Virus record (IMG/VR): IMGVR_UViG_3300046787_000968
Coordinates: 1 to 44,661 of that record
Reading direction: 5' to 3' (one strand)
From: a virus
DNA: 44,661 nt
Numbering within the stretch: position 1 is the stretch's first letter; each line of letters opens with the position of its first letter. The position numbers were made by a program, and so were the translations under genes. Under the pieces are notes generated by a model that saw nothing but the letters and a program-made list of their open reading frames with translations, was not told the origin of the DNA and ran no database searches. Shown in pieces: positions 7,424 through 15,197 of this stretch.

Positions 7424-8101
7424 ATGAACCACGACAACCACCACCAGGCCGCATGGTCTGATTTCAATGACGCCGATGCCCAGCAAGGCGAGTTCAACCT
7501 GATCCCCAAAGGCACCCAGGCCCTGGTCCGCATGGCCATCAAACCCGGCGGTCATGACGACGTCAGCAAGGGCTGGACGGGTGGCTATGCCACGGCATCG
7601 GATGAAACGGGCGCAGTGTTCCTGTCCTGCGAGTTCGTGTTGCTCACAGGCCCATTTGCCAAGCGCAAGATCTGGAGCAATGTGGGCTTGCATTCCAACA
7701 AGGGGCCAACCTGGGCGCAGATGGGGCGCAGCTTTATCAAGGCGGTACTCAACAGTTCGCGCAACATCCACCCGGATGACAACTCACCGGAGGCACAACG
7801 CGCTCGCCAGATTCGAAGCTTTGGTGACCTCGATGGTGCTGAATTTGCCGCGCGCATCGGTATTGAAAAAGATGGCCAAGGCGAGTACCGCAACATCATC
7901 AGGCTGGTGATTGAGCCTGACCACAAGGAATACGCAGAGCTGATGCAGGCCAAGCTGCAACGTGATGGAGGAACGGGTGGGGGCTCTGGCGGGGCCCCAG
8001 CGACTGCCGTACCCACATCAGCGGCGCAAGCTCCTCAGCCGGGGGCCAGCTACACCCCCCGTCCTGGCAACGGGCAGGGCCGACCTGCATGGGCTCAGTG
8101 A
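7424..8101 (+). CDS. DUF669-like phage protein, probable ssDNA-binding/recombination accessory
   Basis: 225 residues. The first about 180 form a compact beta-rich domain (FNLIPKGTQALVRMAIKPGG..., KIWSNVGLHSNKGPTWAQMG, RQIRSFGDLDGAEFAARIG) typical of DUF669 proteins in phage replication modules. The tail is Gly/Pro/Ala/Gln-rich and disordered and ends in RPAWAQ, similar in style to the flexible tails of single-stranded DNA-binding proteins but without an acidic tip. GGAGATTTCTCA precedes the ATG. Position before a primase-helicase supports a role at the fork or in recombination. Activity is inferred. Confidence 0.75.
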   Translation: MNHDNHHQAAWSDFNDADAQQGEFNLIPKGTQALVRMAIKPGGHDDVSKGWTGGYATASDETGAVFLSCEFVLLTGPFAKRKIWSNVGLHSNKGPTWAQMGRSFIKAVLNSSRNIHPDDNSPEAQRARQIRSFGDLDGAEFAARIGIEKDGQGEYRNIIRLVIEPDHKEYAELMQAKLQRDGGTGGGSGGAPATAVPTSAAQAPQPGASYTPRPGNGQGRPAWAQ

Positions 8102-8113
8102 TGGCGAGGCTGC

Positions 8114-8542
8114 ATGAAGTGCTGGGTGTGTTCCCGTCAGGCCAGAGGATTTGGCCATGTGGATCTGCGCTTCAAGGTGGGGCATCCCAAGCGATATCCC
8201 ATCGACTGGATCTTCTGCTCAAGGCGATGCCAAGATTGTTTTCATCGGCTTTACGCGGCCGGTGTGCGCTATCTCGAACGCGAGAGCGCATTGCCGACGG
8301 GAGTGGGCGTGATAGATCCGACTGAAGCAGAAATCACCGCCATGCAGCAATGCCTCAAGCCTTTGGGTGAAGCTGCTAGCGAGATCGGAATGGATCGCCC
8401 GCTGTCGAGCTACACCCATCAAGAAGCTCTGCAGCTGATCAACGCCGTGGTCACGACCTATGTCGAGGCCATGGTTCAAGAACACGAACGCAGCAAGTAC
8501 CCCAGCGTTCGTATGCAACTGGATGCCCAGCCAATCAACTGA
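8114..8542 (+). CDS. DUF6511-like zinc-binding phage protein
   Basis: A 142-residue protein starting MKCWVCSRQARGFGH with a CxxC at residues 3-6 and a second Cys cluster in IFCSRRCQDCFH, so it probably binds one zinc ion. The middle and C terminus (YTHQEALQLINAVVTTYVEAM) are helical. The pattern fits my memory of DUF6511, small phage proteins encoded near primases; the label is tentative. A GCGAGG ribosome site lies before the ATG. It starts 12 bp after the DUF669-like gene and is part of the early operon. Confidence 0.75.
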   Translation: MKCWVCSRQARGFGHVDLRFKVGHPKRYPIDWIFCSRRCQDCFHRLYAAGVRYLERESALPTGVGVIDPTEAEITAMQQCLKPLGEAASEIGMDRPLSSYTHQEALQLINAVVTTYVEAMVQEHERSKYPSVRMQLDAQPIN

Positions 8543-8577
8543 GCTGAGCGTCCTTCCAACCTTTACCAATCAACTGA

Positions 8578-8601
8578 TGCAGACGGCGAAAGCCGTCTGC
8601 A
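8578..8601 (+). promoter_or_regulatory. 10-bp stem hairpin with GAAA tetraloop
   Basis: TGCAGACGGC and GCCGTCTGCA flank GAAA (8588-8591), a perfect 10-bp stem closed by a GNRA tetraloop. No T tract follows, so it is not a classical terminator. It ends within a few bases of possible start codons (8605 and 8617) of the next gene and could control its translation or serve as an RNase processing or stabilising element. Confidence 0.55.
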
Positions 8602-8616
8602 GGGATGACTGTTTTC

Positions 8617-8904
8617 ATGAAAAAAACCAAAACAATGATTTCTCCAAAGAGGCAGCCAGCTCATATGGCGGCTGACTTCGCTGAGGACTATCTCGTCACG
8701 GCCGAACAGGCTTCGGCAGCGCTGAATTTGCCGCTGTACTACTTTATCGACGCACGCAAGCGCGCTGAACTGGGAATCCCGTATTACTCGATCAATCGCA
8801 TGGTGCGCTATCGGATCCGGGAACTTCACAAATGGCAAGTGAGGTTCGCAGCCGAGCAGGTCAGGCACGCAGATGCATCTCAAACGGGAGGTGCTCATGC
8901 TTGA
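8617..8904 (+). CDS. Small helix-turn-helix-like early protein
   Basis: About 95 residues from ATG 8617; ATG 8605 is an alternative but leaves no room for a ribosome site. The core (LVTAEQASAALNLPLYYFIDARKRAELGI, about residues 27-55) resembles a degenerate AlpA/MerR-type HTH followed by a short wing (YYSINRMVRYRIRELHKWQ). It overlaps the primase-helicase start by 8 bp, so the two are coupled. It may load or regulate the replication protein; that is inference from context. Confidence 0.7.
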   Translation: MKKTKTMISPKRQPAHMAADFAEDYLVTAEQASAALNLPLYYFIDARKRAELGIPYYSINRMVRYRIRELHKWQVRFAAEQVRHADASQTGGAHA

Positions 8905-11215
8905 TTTCAATGATGTCCCCAGCGGCCTCACGCGCAAATCAGCTGAGGGCAGTACGGATACGGCGCGTGAGAAAGATGAAATCCGCTCAGCCCTCAACGA
9001 ACAACTGGGCTTGTTGGTAATGGATGTCTGGCCTTCGGGCAAACGTCGCCAGAACAAGTACCTGGTCGGCGATGTGATGGGTGGTCCCGGCGACAGCCTG
9101 GAGCTCCTGCTTTCGGGCCCCAAGACTGGCTTGTGGACCGACCGCGCCACGGGTGAAGGCGGTGACATCCTCGACCTCATTGCCCGTTACTACAGCCTCG
9201 ATGTGCAGGCCCAATTTCCGCAAGTTCTCGAGCGGGCCAAGGGTTGGCTTGGCCGAGTCTCAGCCATGCCCGCAAGCAGCGTGACAGCCAGTAAAGCCAA
9301 AGCACCTGCCGTGGACGAGCTCGGCCCTGCAACGGCCAAGTGGGATTACCAGGACGCCAGCGGAAAACTCATCGCTGTGGTTTACCGCTACGACCCCGAG
9401 CCCGGGCGCAAGGAGTTCAGGCCCTGGGATGTGCGCCGTCGCAAGATGGCTCCTCCAGAGCCGCGTCCTCTGTACAACCAGTCGGGCATGCTCAAGTCTG
9501 AGCAGGTCGTGATGGTGGAGGGCGAGAAGTGCGCCCAGGCATTGATTGACCTGGGGGTGTGCGCCACCACGGCCATGCATGGAGCCAACGCTCCCGTCGA
9601 AAAAACCGACTGGTCTCCCTTGTCTGGCAAGCACGTCTTGATCTGGCCGGATCGGGATAAGCCCGGCTGGCAATACGCAGACCATGCATCGCAGGCCATC
9701 ATGCAGGCGGGGGCCAAGTCGTGCGTGATCTTGCAGCCACCGGCTGAGAAGCCCGAGGGCTGGGATGTGGCCGATGCCGTACAGGATGGCTTTGACATCA
9801 CGGGCTTTCTGGCAGTTGGCGAGAGAGTTCCTGTAGTGCATCAGATCGATGTGCATGCGCCCATGCAGTTGGTCGACGGCATCGACTACACGAACGAAGA
9901 TGGCTTGGCCATGGCCTTTTCTCACCAGTTCTCCGAAGACTGGCGCTACTGCGCGCCGTGGAGCAAGTGGCTCGTGTGGAATGGTGTGCGCTGGAACATC
10001 GATAAAGCCTTGTATGTGATGCACCTGTGTCGCTTGATCTGCAGGGCAGCGTCGGTACAAGCGGATGGCACCAAGCTCAAAGGTCGCTTGGCCAGCTCTG
10101 GAACGATCTCGGCGATCGAGCGCATTGTGCGTTCGGAGCCGCGTCACAGCGCCACGGTTGAAGAGTGGGACTCCAGCGTCTGGCTCCTGAACACGCCCGG
10201 TGGCATCGTGGACTTGCGCACTGGTGCACGTGGCCCCCACGATCGGGATCGCCGCATGACCAAGGTCACTACGGCCACGCCGCAAGGCGATTGCCCGGTC
10301 TGGCGCAATTTTCTGGTGAACGTCACAGGGGGTGATGAAGAGCTTCAGGACTATCTGCAACGAGTGGTGGGTTACTGCCTGACGGGCGACATCAGCACCC
10401 ACGCGCTCTTCTTTCTGTACGGCACAGGAGCCAATGGCAAGTCGGTCTTCGTGAACGTGATCTCCACGGTTCTTGGCGACTATGCCGCCAACGCGCCCAT
10501 GGACACCTTCATGGAATCGCGCTCGGACCGGCACCCGACCGATCTGGCAGGACTGCGTGGTGCCCGCTTTGTCTCGGCAACGGAGACAGAGCAAGGCAGG
10601 CGTTGGAACGAATCCAAGATCAAGGCGATCACGGGTGGGGATGACATCACGGCGCGCCTGATGCACCAGGATTTCTTCACCTACAGGCCGCAGTTCAAGC
10701 TGCTCATTGCAGGTAATCACAAGCCTGCGATCCGCAACATCGATGAGGCCATGCGCCGCCGCATGCACCTGATCCCTTTCACGATCACGGTCCCTCCAGA
10801 AAAGCGTGATCCGCTCCTGACCGAGAAGCTGCTTGCCGAGCGCGACGGAATCATGGCTTGGGCGGTGCAGGGCTGCCTGCTTTGGCAAAGCCAGGGCCTG
10901 GTTCAACCCAAGTCCGTGGTGAGTGCGACCGAGGAGTACTTCGAGGCCGAGGACGCCATGGGGCGGTGGATGAGCGAGCGCTGCAATCTGGGCATCAACC
11001 ACAAGGCACTGACGGCCACGCTTTTCAACGACTGGAAACAGTGGGCCGAACTCAGTGGTGAGTACATAGGCACGCAGCGCCGGTTCTCGGACGCCTTGCT
11101 GGCCAGAAGGTTCGAAAAGTGGCGCAACTCCATGGGGGTGCGTGGCTATCAGGGGATCGACCTCAAACAGCCCACCTCCTTGCCTACCCGGTCCTACCCA
11201 TACAACGATGATTGA
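8897..11215 (+). CDS. Phage primase-helicase (TOPRIM + D5/P4-type SF3 helicase)
   Basis: 772 residues from ATG 8897, preceded by GGGAGGTG. The N-terminal part contains a primase-like region and a TOPRIM-type domain with the acidic motifs VEGEK (about 207-211) and PDRDKPG (about 250). A D5_N-like linker leads to an SF3/P4-family ATPase with Walker A GTGANGKS (about 509-516), Walker B-like ARFVSATE, and a sensor/Arg region ending in AMRRRMHLIPF. These proteins prime and unwind DNA at phage and plasmid origins, so this is the main replication protein. The gene overlaps the upstream HTH gene by 8 bp. Length is normal for the family. Confidence 0.93.
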   Translation: MLDFNDVPSGLTRKSAEGSTDTAREKDEIRSALNEQLGLLVMDVWPSGKRRQNKYLVGDVMGGPGDSLELLLSGPKTGLWTDRATGEGGDILDLIARYYSLDVQAQFPQVLERAKGWLGRVSAMPASSVTASKAKAPAVDELGPATAKWDYQDASGKLIAVVYRYDPEPGRKEFRPWDVRRRKMAPPEPRPLYNQSGMLKSEQVVMVEGEKCAQALIDLGVCATTAMHGANAPVEKTDWSPLSGKHVLIWPDRDKPGWQYADHASQAIMQAGAKSCVILQPPAEKPEGWDVADAVQDGFDITGFLAVGERVPVVHQIDVHAPMQLVDGIDYTNEDGLAMAFSHQFSEDWRYCAPWSKWLVWNGVRWNIDKALYVMHLCRLICRAASVQADGTKLKGRLASSGTISAIERIVRSEPRHSATVEEWDSSVWLLNTPGGIVDLRTGARGPHDRDRRMTKVTTATPQGDCPVWRNFLVNVTGGDEELQDYLQRVVGYCLTGDISTHALFFLYGTGANGKSVFVNVISTVLGDYAANAPMDTFMESRSDRHPTDLAGLRGARFVSATETEQGRRWNESKIKAITGGDDITARLMHQDFFTYRPQFKLLIAGNHKPAIRNIDEAMRRRMHLIPFTITVPPEKRDPLLTEKLLAERDGIMAWAVQGCLLWQSQGLVQPKSVVSATEEYFEAEDAMGRWMSERCNLGINHKALTATLFNDWKQWAELSGEYIGTQRRFSDALLARRFEKWRNSMGVRGYQGIDLKQPTSLPTRSYPYNDD

Positions 11216-11227
11216 GAGGGAAATCCA

Positions 11228-11428
11228 ATGAAAAAGATTTCAGATATCGGCTCTTTGACACAACTGACGAGTCATTACATTGGTTCTTTACGCGGGCGCG
11301 TAGACGCGCATAAAGAGAGGGGATGTTATGTACCGTCAATAACGTCAGTCTCATTGTCAAAACCGGCATGCGCCGGTTCTGACTTCCCAGCGGCGCATCG
11401 GAATATTTCGTTTGGAGGGCAGGTATGA
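11228..11428 (+). CDS. Possible small ORF or leader (66 aa)
   Basis: MKKISDIGSLTQ... begins after GAGGGAAATCC, 12 bp after the primase stop, and its TGA overlaps the next ATG (ATGA). Those signals favour translation. Against it, the sequence has no recognised domain, its composition is unlike its neighbours, and the DNA contains two hairpin-forming stretches. It may be a translated leader coupling the next gene to the primase. Confidence 0.4.
   Translation: MKKISDIGSLTQLTSHYIGSLRGRVDAHKERGCYVPSITSVSLSKPACAGSDFPAAHRNISFGGQV
11361..11378 (+). promoter_or_regulatory. Hairpin upstream of small early gene
   Basis: AACCGGC (11361-11367) and GCCGGTT (11372-11378) enclose ATGC, a 7-bp GC-rich stem. 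A second potential stem (GCGCGT/ACGCGC) lies near 11298-11312. Neither has a T tract. They suggest structured RNA between the primase and the gene at 11425. Confidence 0.4.
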
Positions 11429-11667
11429 AGATCCCTCCAGCACGTTACCCATCGCCCCTTGGGCGGATGCAGGCCACCCCCATGGACGTCGAAGCCACCA
11501 AGCGCCAGGGATGGCGCGAGCAACACATCCTGGTCATCTCGGAAGAGGACGAGCGCCTGGACTTCCTGGAGCGCCAACTCATTCGCACCATTGGTGAGCG
11601 GCTCTACGGACAAGGTCAGGGCCAAAACCATGGTCACTCTCAATCCAAGGGAGGTGGCCATGGTTGA
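11425..11667 (+). CDS. Small conserved-type phage protein (80 aa)
   Basis: An 80-residue basic/acidic protein (MKIPPARYPSPLGRMQATPMDVEATKRQGW...) with a Gly/His/Gln-rich C-terminal tail. It has a good GGAGGGCAGG ribosome site. I recognise the pattern as a small hypothetical encoded between phage primase and DUF6362 genes, with no known function. The next gene overlaps it by 8 bp, so expression is coupled. Confidence 0.7.
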   Translation: MKIPPARYPSPLGRMQATPMDVEATKRQGWREQHILVISEEDERLDFLERQLIRTIGERLYGQGQGQNHGHSQSKGGGHG

Positions 11668-12055
11668 AACCTGGACAGTCGAAGCGGTGGCAGAGCGCTT
11701 TGTCGATGCGGCGAGAACTGCCAGGCGCCTGCCACGTGTGGCGGTACAGGGTTACGCCAGCACCTGGCCCATCGTTATCTTGCCAAGCGACGCCTACCCG
11801 GATCCGCACCGGGTGTATCGAATGGCACCTCCATCCCCACAGGATGTCGAGCGGATGCTCGAAGTCATGCGCTGGGTGCAGATGCTTGAACTCGATGAGC
11901 GGCACCTGGTGTGGATGCGGGCCAAGCGATTTGACTGGGTGGAGATCAGCAAGCGCTTTGCTTGTGACCGCACCACAGCATGGAGACGCTGGAAGAGGGA
12001 CATGCAAGTGGTGGCTGACCTGCTCAACAGGCAGGCAGCACAACCGAAGCGGTGA
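11660..12055 (+). CDS. DUF6362 protein with C-terminal HTH
   Basis: 131 residues from ATG 11660, preceded by AAGGGAGGTG; the frame extends upstream but overlaps the previous gene. The start WTVEAVAERFVDAARTARRLP, the PSPQDVERM block and the C-terminal helix-turn-helix (WVEISKRFACDRTTAWRRWKRDM, about 96-118, split at the turn) match DUF6362 as I know it. The HTH resembles sigma-factor or terminase-small type DNA-binding helices. It is the last rightward early gene before the repeat-rich gap and may bind DNA there. Regulatory function is inferred. Confidence 0.82.
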   Translation: MVETWTVEAVAERFVDAARTARRLPRVAVQGYASTWPIVILPSDAYPDPHRVYRMAPPSPQDVERMLEVMRWVQMLELDERHLVWMRAKRFDWVEISKRFACDRTTAWRRWKRDMQVVADLLNRQAAQPKR

Positions 12056-12079
12056 GGATTCGAACCAGAGAGGAAATTA

Positions 12080-12153
12080 GCGTGTTTTGGCGTGCATGCG
12101 CGGCGCAATTCAAACTGAAAAGTGAATGCGCGGTTTTTGGGGCCAAAACACGC
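12080..12153. repeat. 12-bp inverted repeat in noncoding gap
   Basis: GCGTGTTTTGGC (12080-12091) and its exact inverse GCCAAAACACGC (12142-12153) flank 50 bp that also hold two copies of ATGCGCGG (near 12095 and 12125). The 12-mer CGTGTTTTGGCG at 12081-12092 recurs exactly at 2122-2133 near the left control region. Together this suggests a shared protein-binding site or an origin element. Confidence 0.65.
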
Positions 12154-12213
12154 TGCAACATTTGGGCGATTTGCCGCTACATTTTCGTCTACGGTGGACA
12201 AACGAGTGCAAAG

Positions 12214-12300
12214 ACAGTGATGACAGTCGCGCACAGTCGATGACACCTCGGAACGCCCTCGAAACAGTCGAAAAACAGTTGGGGAAGAGTCAATGACAGT
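12214..12300 (+). repeat. Helically phased ACAGT(C) motif cluster
   Basis: ACAGT occurs at 12214, 12223, 12233, 12264, 12275 and 12296, with a near copy AGAGTC around 12286. The spacings are 9, 10, 31, 11 and 21, all close to multiples of one helical turn. The 12056-12335 gap otherwise has no gene. Such phasing suggests a multimeric protein-binding array such as an origin or operator. Confidence 0.5.
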
Positions 12301-12335
12301 CAATGTCATCGACGTCCACTGACGATGTCCGACTC

Positions 12336-12584
12336 CTATCGATGAACTTCGATTTCCCCAGCGGCCTCGTATTGAGCCAGCTTTTCCAGCGGCAGGTACA
12401 CGGTTGGTTTTCCCTCGCGGAGAATCTCCAGACGGCTGTTGACTTCTGATCCCACTTTGTAGGTCCCAGCAACCAGCGGCGTAAAGCCTGCTCCGGATGC
12501 TGTGGCCTCAGTCGGGCTTTTGCGGGCCAGAACCCCGCGAATTACTTTGATTTGCACTGCAAGACATTCTCGTTTTGCGGCCAA
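12336..12584 (-). CDS. Small leftward protein of unknown function
   Basis: Up to 82 residues from a TTG at 12584, or about 73 from a GTG at 12557 (MQIKVIRGVLARKSP...). The body is well mixed and looks like a real compact beta-rich protein (GTYKVGSEVNSRLEILREGKPTVYLPLEKL). The ribosome site is weak and the gene is isolated on the minus strand between rightward genes. It could be a small regulator or a remnant. No family recognised. Confidence 0.5.
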   Translation of the reverse strand: MAAKRECLAVQIKVIRGVLARKSPTEATASGAGFTPLVAGTYKVGSEVNSRLEILREGKPTVYLPLEKLAQYEAAGEIEVHR

Positions 12585-12601
12585 TTTTACCGGTCACCCC
12601 T

Positions 12602-13882
12602 ATGAATCATCCTGAGATCCTCATGGTCCCAGTGGACGCGCTCGTCCCCTATGCACGAAATGCCCGCACCCACAGTGATGCCCAGGTGGCGCAAATCGCG
12701 TCCTCGATCACCGAGTTCGGCTGGACCAACCCCATCCTCACGGACGGTGCCAAGGGCCTGATCGCAGGGCACGGCCGTCTGATGGCGGCGCGCAAGCTAG
12801 GCATCAAGGAGGTGCCGGTCATCGAATTGGGTCACCTGACACCCGAGCAGAAGAAGGCCTACATCCTGGCCGACAACCGTCTGGCCGAGAACGCGGGCTG
12901 GGACGAAGAGCTTCTGAAACTCGAGTTGGCCGAACTCAAAGCAGCTGACTTTGATCTCGACTTGATGGGCTTCACCGACAAGGAGCTCGAAGAGCTTTTG
13001 AACGGGGACGAATCAGGCGGTGGTTTGACTGAAGATGACGCAATCCCAGAAGCACCAGTAGACCCGGTATCCAGACCTGGGGACTTGTGGATTCTCGGCA
13101 ACCACCGCCTCCTTTGTGGTGACTCCACCGTCTTGTCGGACGTGGAGCGCCTCATGGGTGGCCAATTGGCTGATATGGCCTTCACCGATCCACCCTACAA
13201 CGTGGACTACGGCAACAGTGCCAAAGACAAGATGCGCGGCAAAGACCGGCGCATCATGAATGACGATCTGGGTGAGGGGTTCTTCCAGTTCCTCTATGAC
13301 GCCTGTCTGAACCTGCTTGTGGTCACCAAGGGCGCCTGCTACGTGTGCATGAGCTCATCTGAACTGCATACCCTGCAAAAAGCCTGGATCAAGGCAGGCG
13401 GCAAGTGGTCCACGTTCATCATCTGGTCCAAAAACACCTTCACGCTCGGTCGTGCGGATTACCAGCGCCAGTACGAACCCATCCTGTATGGCTGGAAGCA
13501 GGGCTCGGACCACTTCTGGTGCGGGGACCGTGATCAGTCGGACATCTGGAACTACAACAAACCCCGAGTCAACGACTTGCACCCGACCATGAAGCCAGTC
13601 GAGCTGGTCGAGCGTGCCATCAAGAATTCATCGAAGAGCCGGGACATCGTGCTGGATCTGTTTGGCGGCTCCGGCACCACCTTGATCGCCAGTGAGAAAA
13701 CCGGACGTCACGCCCGTCTCATTGAACTCGATCCCAAGTTCGTGGATGTGATCATCAAGCGCTGGGAGGACTACACCGGTCAGCAGGCGGTGCGCGAGGA
13801 CGATGGCATGAAATTCGGTGAGTTGAACATCAGTGCTGACGCCGCACAGGTGCAAGATGCACCTGCGGGCGAGACCGCCTGA
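12602..13882 (+). CDS. ParB-like domain / DNA methyltransferase fusion
   Basis: 426 residues from ATG 12602. Residues about 8-95 form a ParB/Spo0J-like nuclease-fold domain (VPYARNARTHSDAQVAQIA, GHGRLMAARKLG). The remainder is an amino-methyltransferase with catalytic DPPY at 196-199 and SAM-binding DLFGGSG at 352-358. Motif IV before motif I is the order of beta-class N6-adenine or N4-cytosine enzymes. It lacks a restriction partner here, so it is probably an orphan phage methylase protecting phage DNA or marking it for packaging or replication. No strong ribosome site is visible. Confidence 0.92.
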   Translation: MNHPEILMVPVDALVPYARNARTHSDAQVAQIASSITEFGWTNPILTDGAKGLIAGHGRLMAARKLGIKEVPVIELGHLTPEQKKAYILADNRLAENAGWDEELLKLELAELKAADFDLDLMGFTDKELEELLNGDESGGGLTEDDAIPEAPVDPVSRPGDLWILGNHRLLCGDSTVLSDVERLMGGQLADMAFTDPPYNVDYGNSAKDKMRGKDRRIMNDDLGEGFFQFLYDACLNLLVVTKGACYVCMSSSELHTLQKAWIKAGGKWSTFIIWSKNTFTLGRADYQRQYEPILYGWKQGSDHFWCGDRDQSDIWNYNKPRVNDLHPTMKPVELVERAIKNSSKSRDIVLDLFGGSGTTLIASEKTGRHARLIELDPKFVDVIIKRWEDYTGQQAVREDDGMKFGELNISADAAQVQDAPAGETA

Positions 13883-13884
13883 GA

Positions 13885-14091
13885 TCAGTTACCCGGGAAA
13901 TTCGGGTACAGGTCTCCACTGCTGATGTCGGCCGTGTAGGTGATTTTGTCAAATTCGCCTTGCTCATCAGCCAGGTACACGCCCCCAACCGACTGGATGG
14001 CCACGCCGTATTTGCGGGTGAGCGCAGTCAGCTCGGCGATGAAGCGGTCGTAATTCTGTTCGGTCTGCGTTGTGGTGTTGATGGCTGCCAT
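13885..14091 (-). CDS. Small phage protein, unknown (68 aa)
   Basis: MAAINTTTQTEQNYDRFIAELTALTRKYG... has a clear AAGGAG site 7 bp before the ATG. It converges on the methyltransferase with 2 bp between stop codons. It is the last gene of a leftward block. The C-terminal half looks like a small beta domain (VGGVYLADEQGEFDKITYTA). No function recognised. Confidence 0.72.
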   Translation of the reverse strand: MAAINTTTQTEQNYDRFIAELTALTRKYGVAIQSVGGVYLADEQGEFDKITYTADISSGDLYPNFPGN

Positions 14092-14101
14092 GGTCGTCTC
14101 C

Positions 14102-14455
14102 TTAAGCGGTCAGGGATTCTTCGATGAGCTGGGCGTGGATCACAAACCCAGTCAGGTAGGGCATTCCCCTTGGGATGCCTGTTTCGCGTGCGGTGATGCG
14201 GCCAATCTTCCAGTCCATCCATTTGGTGATGGCCTTGGCAACAGCGGCGTCCATCGCGAGGCCAAAGCTCAAACCGTCCTGCACCGTGTCTGCGAAATGC
14301 CTGCCTTGCTTGCTGTCCAGAAAGGCGCGCACCGATTCAAATGGTTCTCTTGTGGCCTCGGCAACTTGGGTCATCGCGATCGGCCAGGTCATACTGGCGT
14401 AGCCACCCATCGTTCCCCAAAATCCCCAGGCTTCGTTTTGGGTGCTGAGCATCAT
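14102..14455 (-). CDS. Conserved-type phage/plasmid protein, unknown (117 aa)
   Basis: From ATG 14455, preceded by AAAGGAG; the frame is open further upstream but would overlap the previous gene. Contains MLSTQNEAWGFWGTMGGYA, FLDSKQGRHFADTV and RETGIPRGMPYLTGFVIHAQ, a pattern I have seen in hypothetical proteins of phages and conjugative elements. The start overlaps the upstream gene's stop by 4 bp, so the leftward genes are coupled. No catalytic residues can be assigned. Confidence 0.75.
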   Translation of the reverse strand: MMLSTQNEAWGFWGTMGGYASMTWPIAMTQVAEATREPFESVRAFLDSKQGRHFADTVQDGLSFGLAMDAAVAKAITKWMDWKIGRITARETGIPRGMPYLTGFVIHAQLIEESLTA

Positions 14456-14730
14456 GCGGCGCTCCTTTGGGCTTGGGCGGCGCTTGCAAATTGCGCTTGT
14501 GCGCTGGCAATCATGTCCAGTCGCAGATTCGGGGTGATGCTGCAGGCGAGGTGGTTGAGCGCCCAATTCATGATGTCGGCTTTGTCTGATGGGGTTTGTG
14601 CCTCCTCAAGGCGTCCTGCGTACCGGTCCAATTCGCGGATCGCTGCCTCCAGAGTGTTGCGAGCTGTTCCCAATGCATCAAGCGCTCGCTTGTCGTTGTA
14701 TTGGGCTTCGAGGACAGTGCGGGTGGTCAT
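14452..14730 (-). CDS. Small helical protein, unknown (92 aa)
   Basis: An almost entirely helical, Ala/Gln/Arg-rich protein (NDKRALDALGTARNTLEAAI, then ASAQAQFASAAQAQRSAA), probably forming a coiled coil. AAGGAGCACCGAC precedes the ATG. It is coupled to the next gene by a 4-bp overlap. About 100 bp separate it from the upstream leftward gene; that gap holds a weak AT-rich dyad around 14794-14809. Confidence 0.72.
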   Translation of the reverse strand: MTTRTVLEAQYNDKRALDALGTARNTLEAAIRELDRYAGRLEEAQTPSDKADIMNWALNHLACSITPNLRLDMIASAQAQFASAAQAQRSAA

Positions 14731-14830
14731 GTCGGTGCTCCTTGTTGCGATGTTTGTATGAACGCTCTACTTGAGGATGAAGTAAAGCGATTCATCAAAT
14801 TTTTTTGATCTGTCGCTAATCGGAGACTGA

Positions 14831-15190
14831 TCAGCCCAGACGCGCGAGGTACCGAACGCTGTCTCCTCCTGATGGATCGATGAACAAGTAGGGGCGACCA
14901 GGTGCTCGCACCATCACGCACAAGCGGCCATCCCAGTAATCGCCTCCCTTGCCTTTGAGCCAGTCGCGAGACTTTCCCAGGTTCAATTTGAAGCCATCAA
15001 ATTCTTCGGGGTCCATCTCCCGGATCTCGGTCACGTACACCGCCTCGACGCCGCAAGCGGCAATGTCAGAGATGTTTGTAGGCTTGCGGCCAAAGGGCAA
15101 CGGGATGCTGAGCTTTTGAACCTGCAATTCGCGGCCATCGAAGTTGATGGTTGTGGGCTTGGATTCGATGGTGATAGTGATCGGGTTCAT
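14831..15190 (-). CDS. Phage protein of unknown function (119 aa)
   Basis: A beta-rich 119-residue protein (MNPITITIESKPTTINFDGRE..., LCVMVRAPGRPYLFIDPSGGD) with GAGGACC before the ATG. It lies 7 bp after the DUF3489 gene in the leftward operon. No family recognised. Its well-formed alternating pattern and ribosome site support a real gene. Confidence 0.75.
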   Translation of the reverse strand: MNPITITIESKPTTINFDGRELQVQKLSIPLPFGRKPTNISDIAACGVEAVYVTEIREMDPEEFDGFKLNLGKSRDWLKGKGGDYWDGRLCVMVRAPGRPYLFIDPSGGDSVRYLARLG

Positions 15191-15197
15191 GAGGTCC

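Noticed and set aside
9260-11002. Long open frame on the minus strand (580 codons)
   Set aside because: It lies wholly opposite the primase-helicase, whose domains are intact; its translation is Arg/His-rich with no domain, typical of a GC-rich shadow frame.
11255-11280. TTGACA followed by TTACAT as a promoter
   Set aside because: The spacing is only 14 bp and the -10 is poor.
14794-14809. AT-rich dyad ATCAAA/TTTGAT as a terminator
   Set aside because: The stem is weak and only A/T-paired at its centre; it does not meet the usual pattern for either strand.
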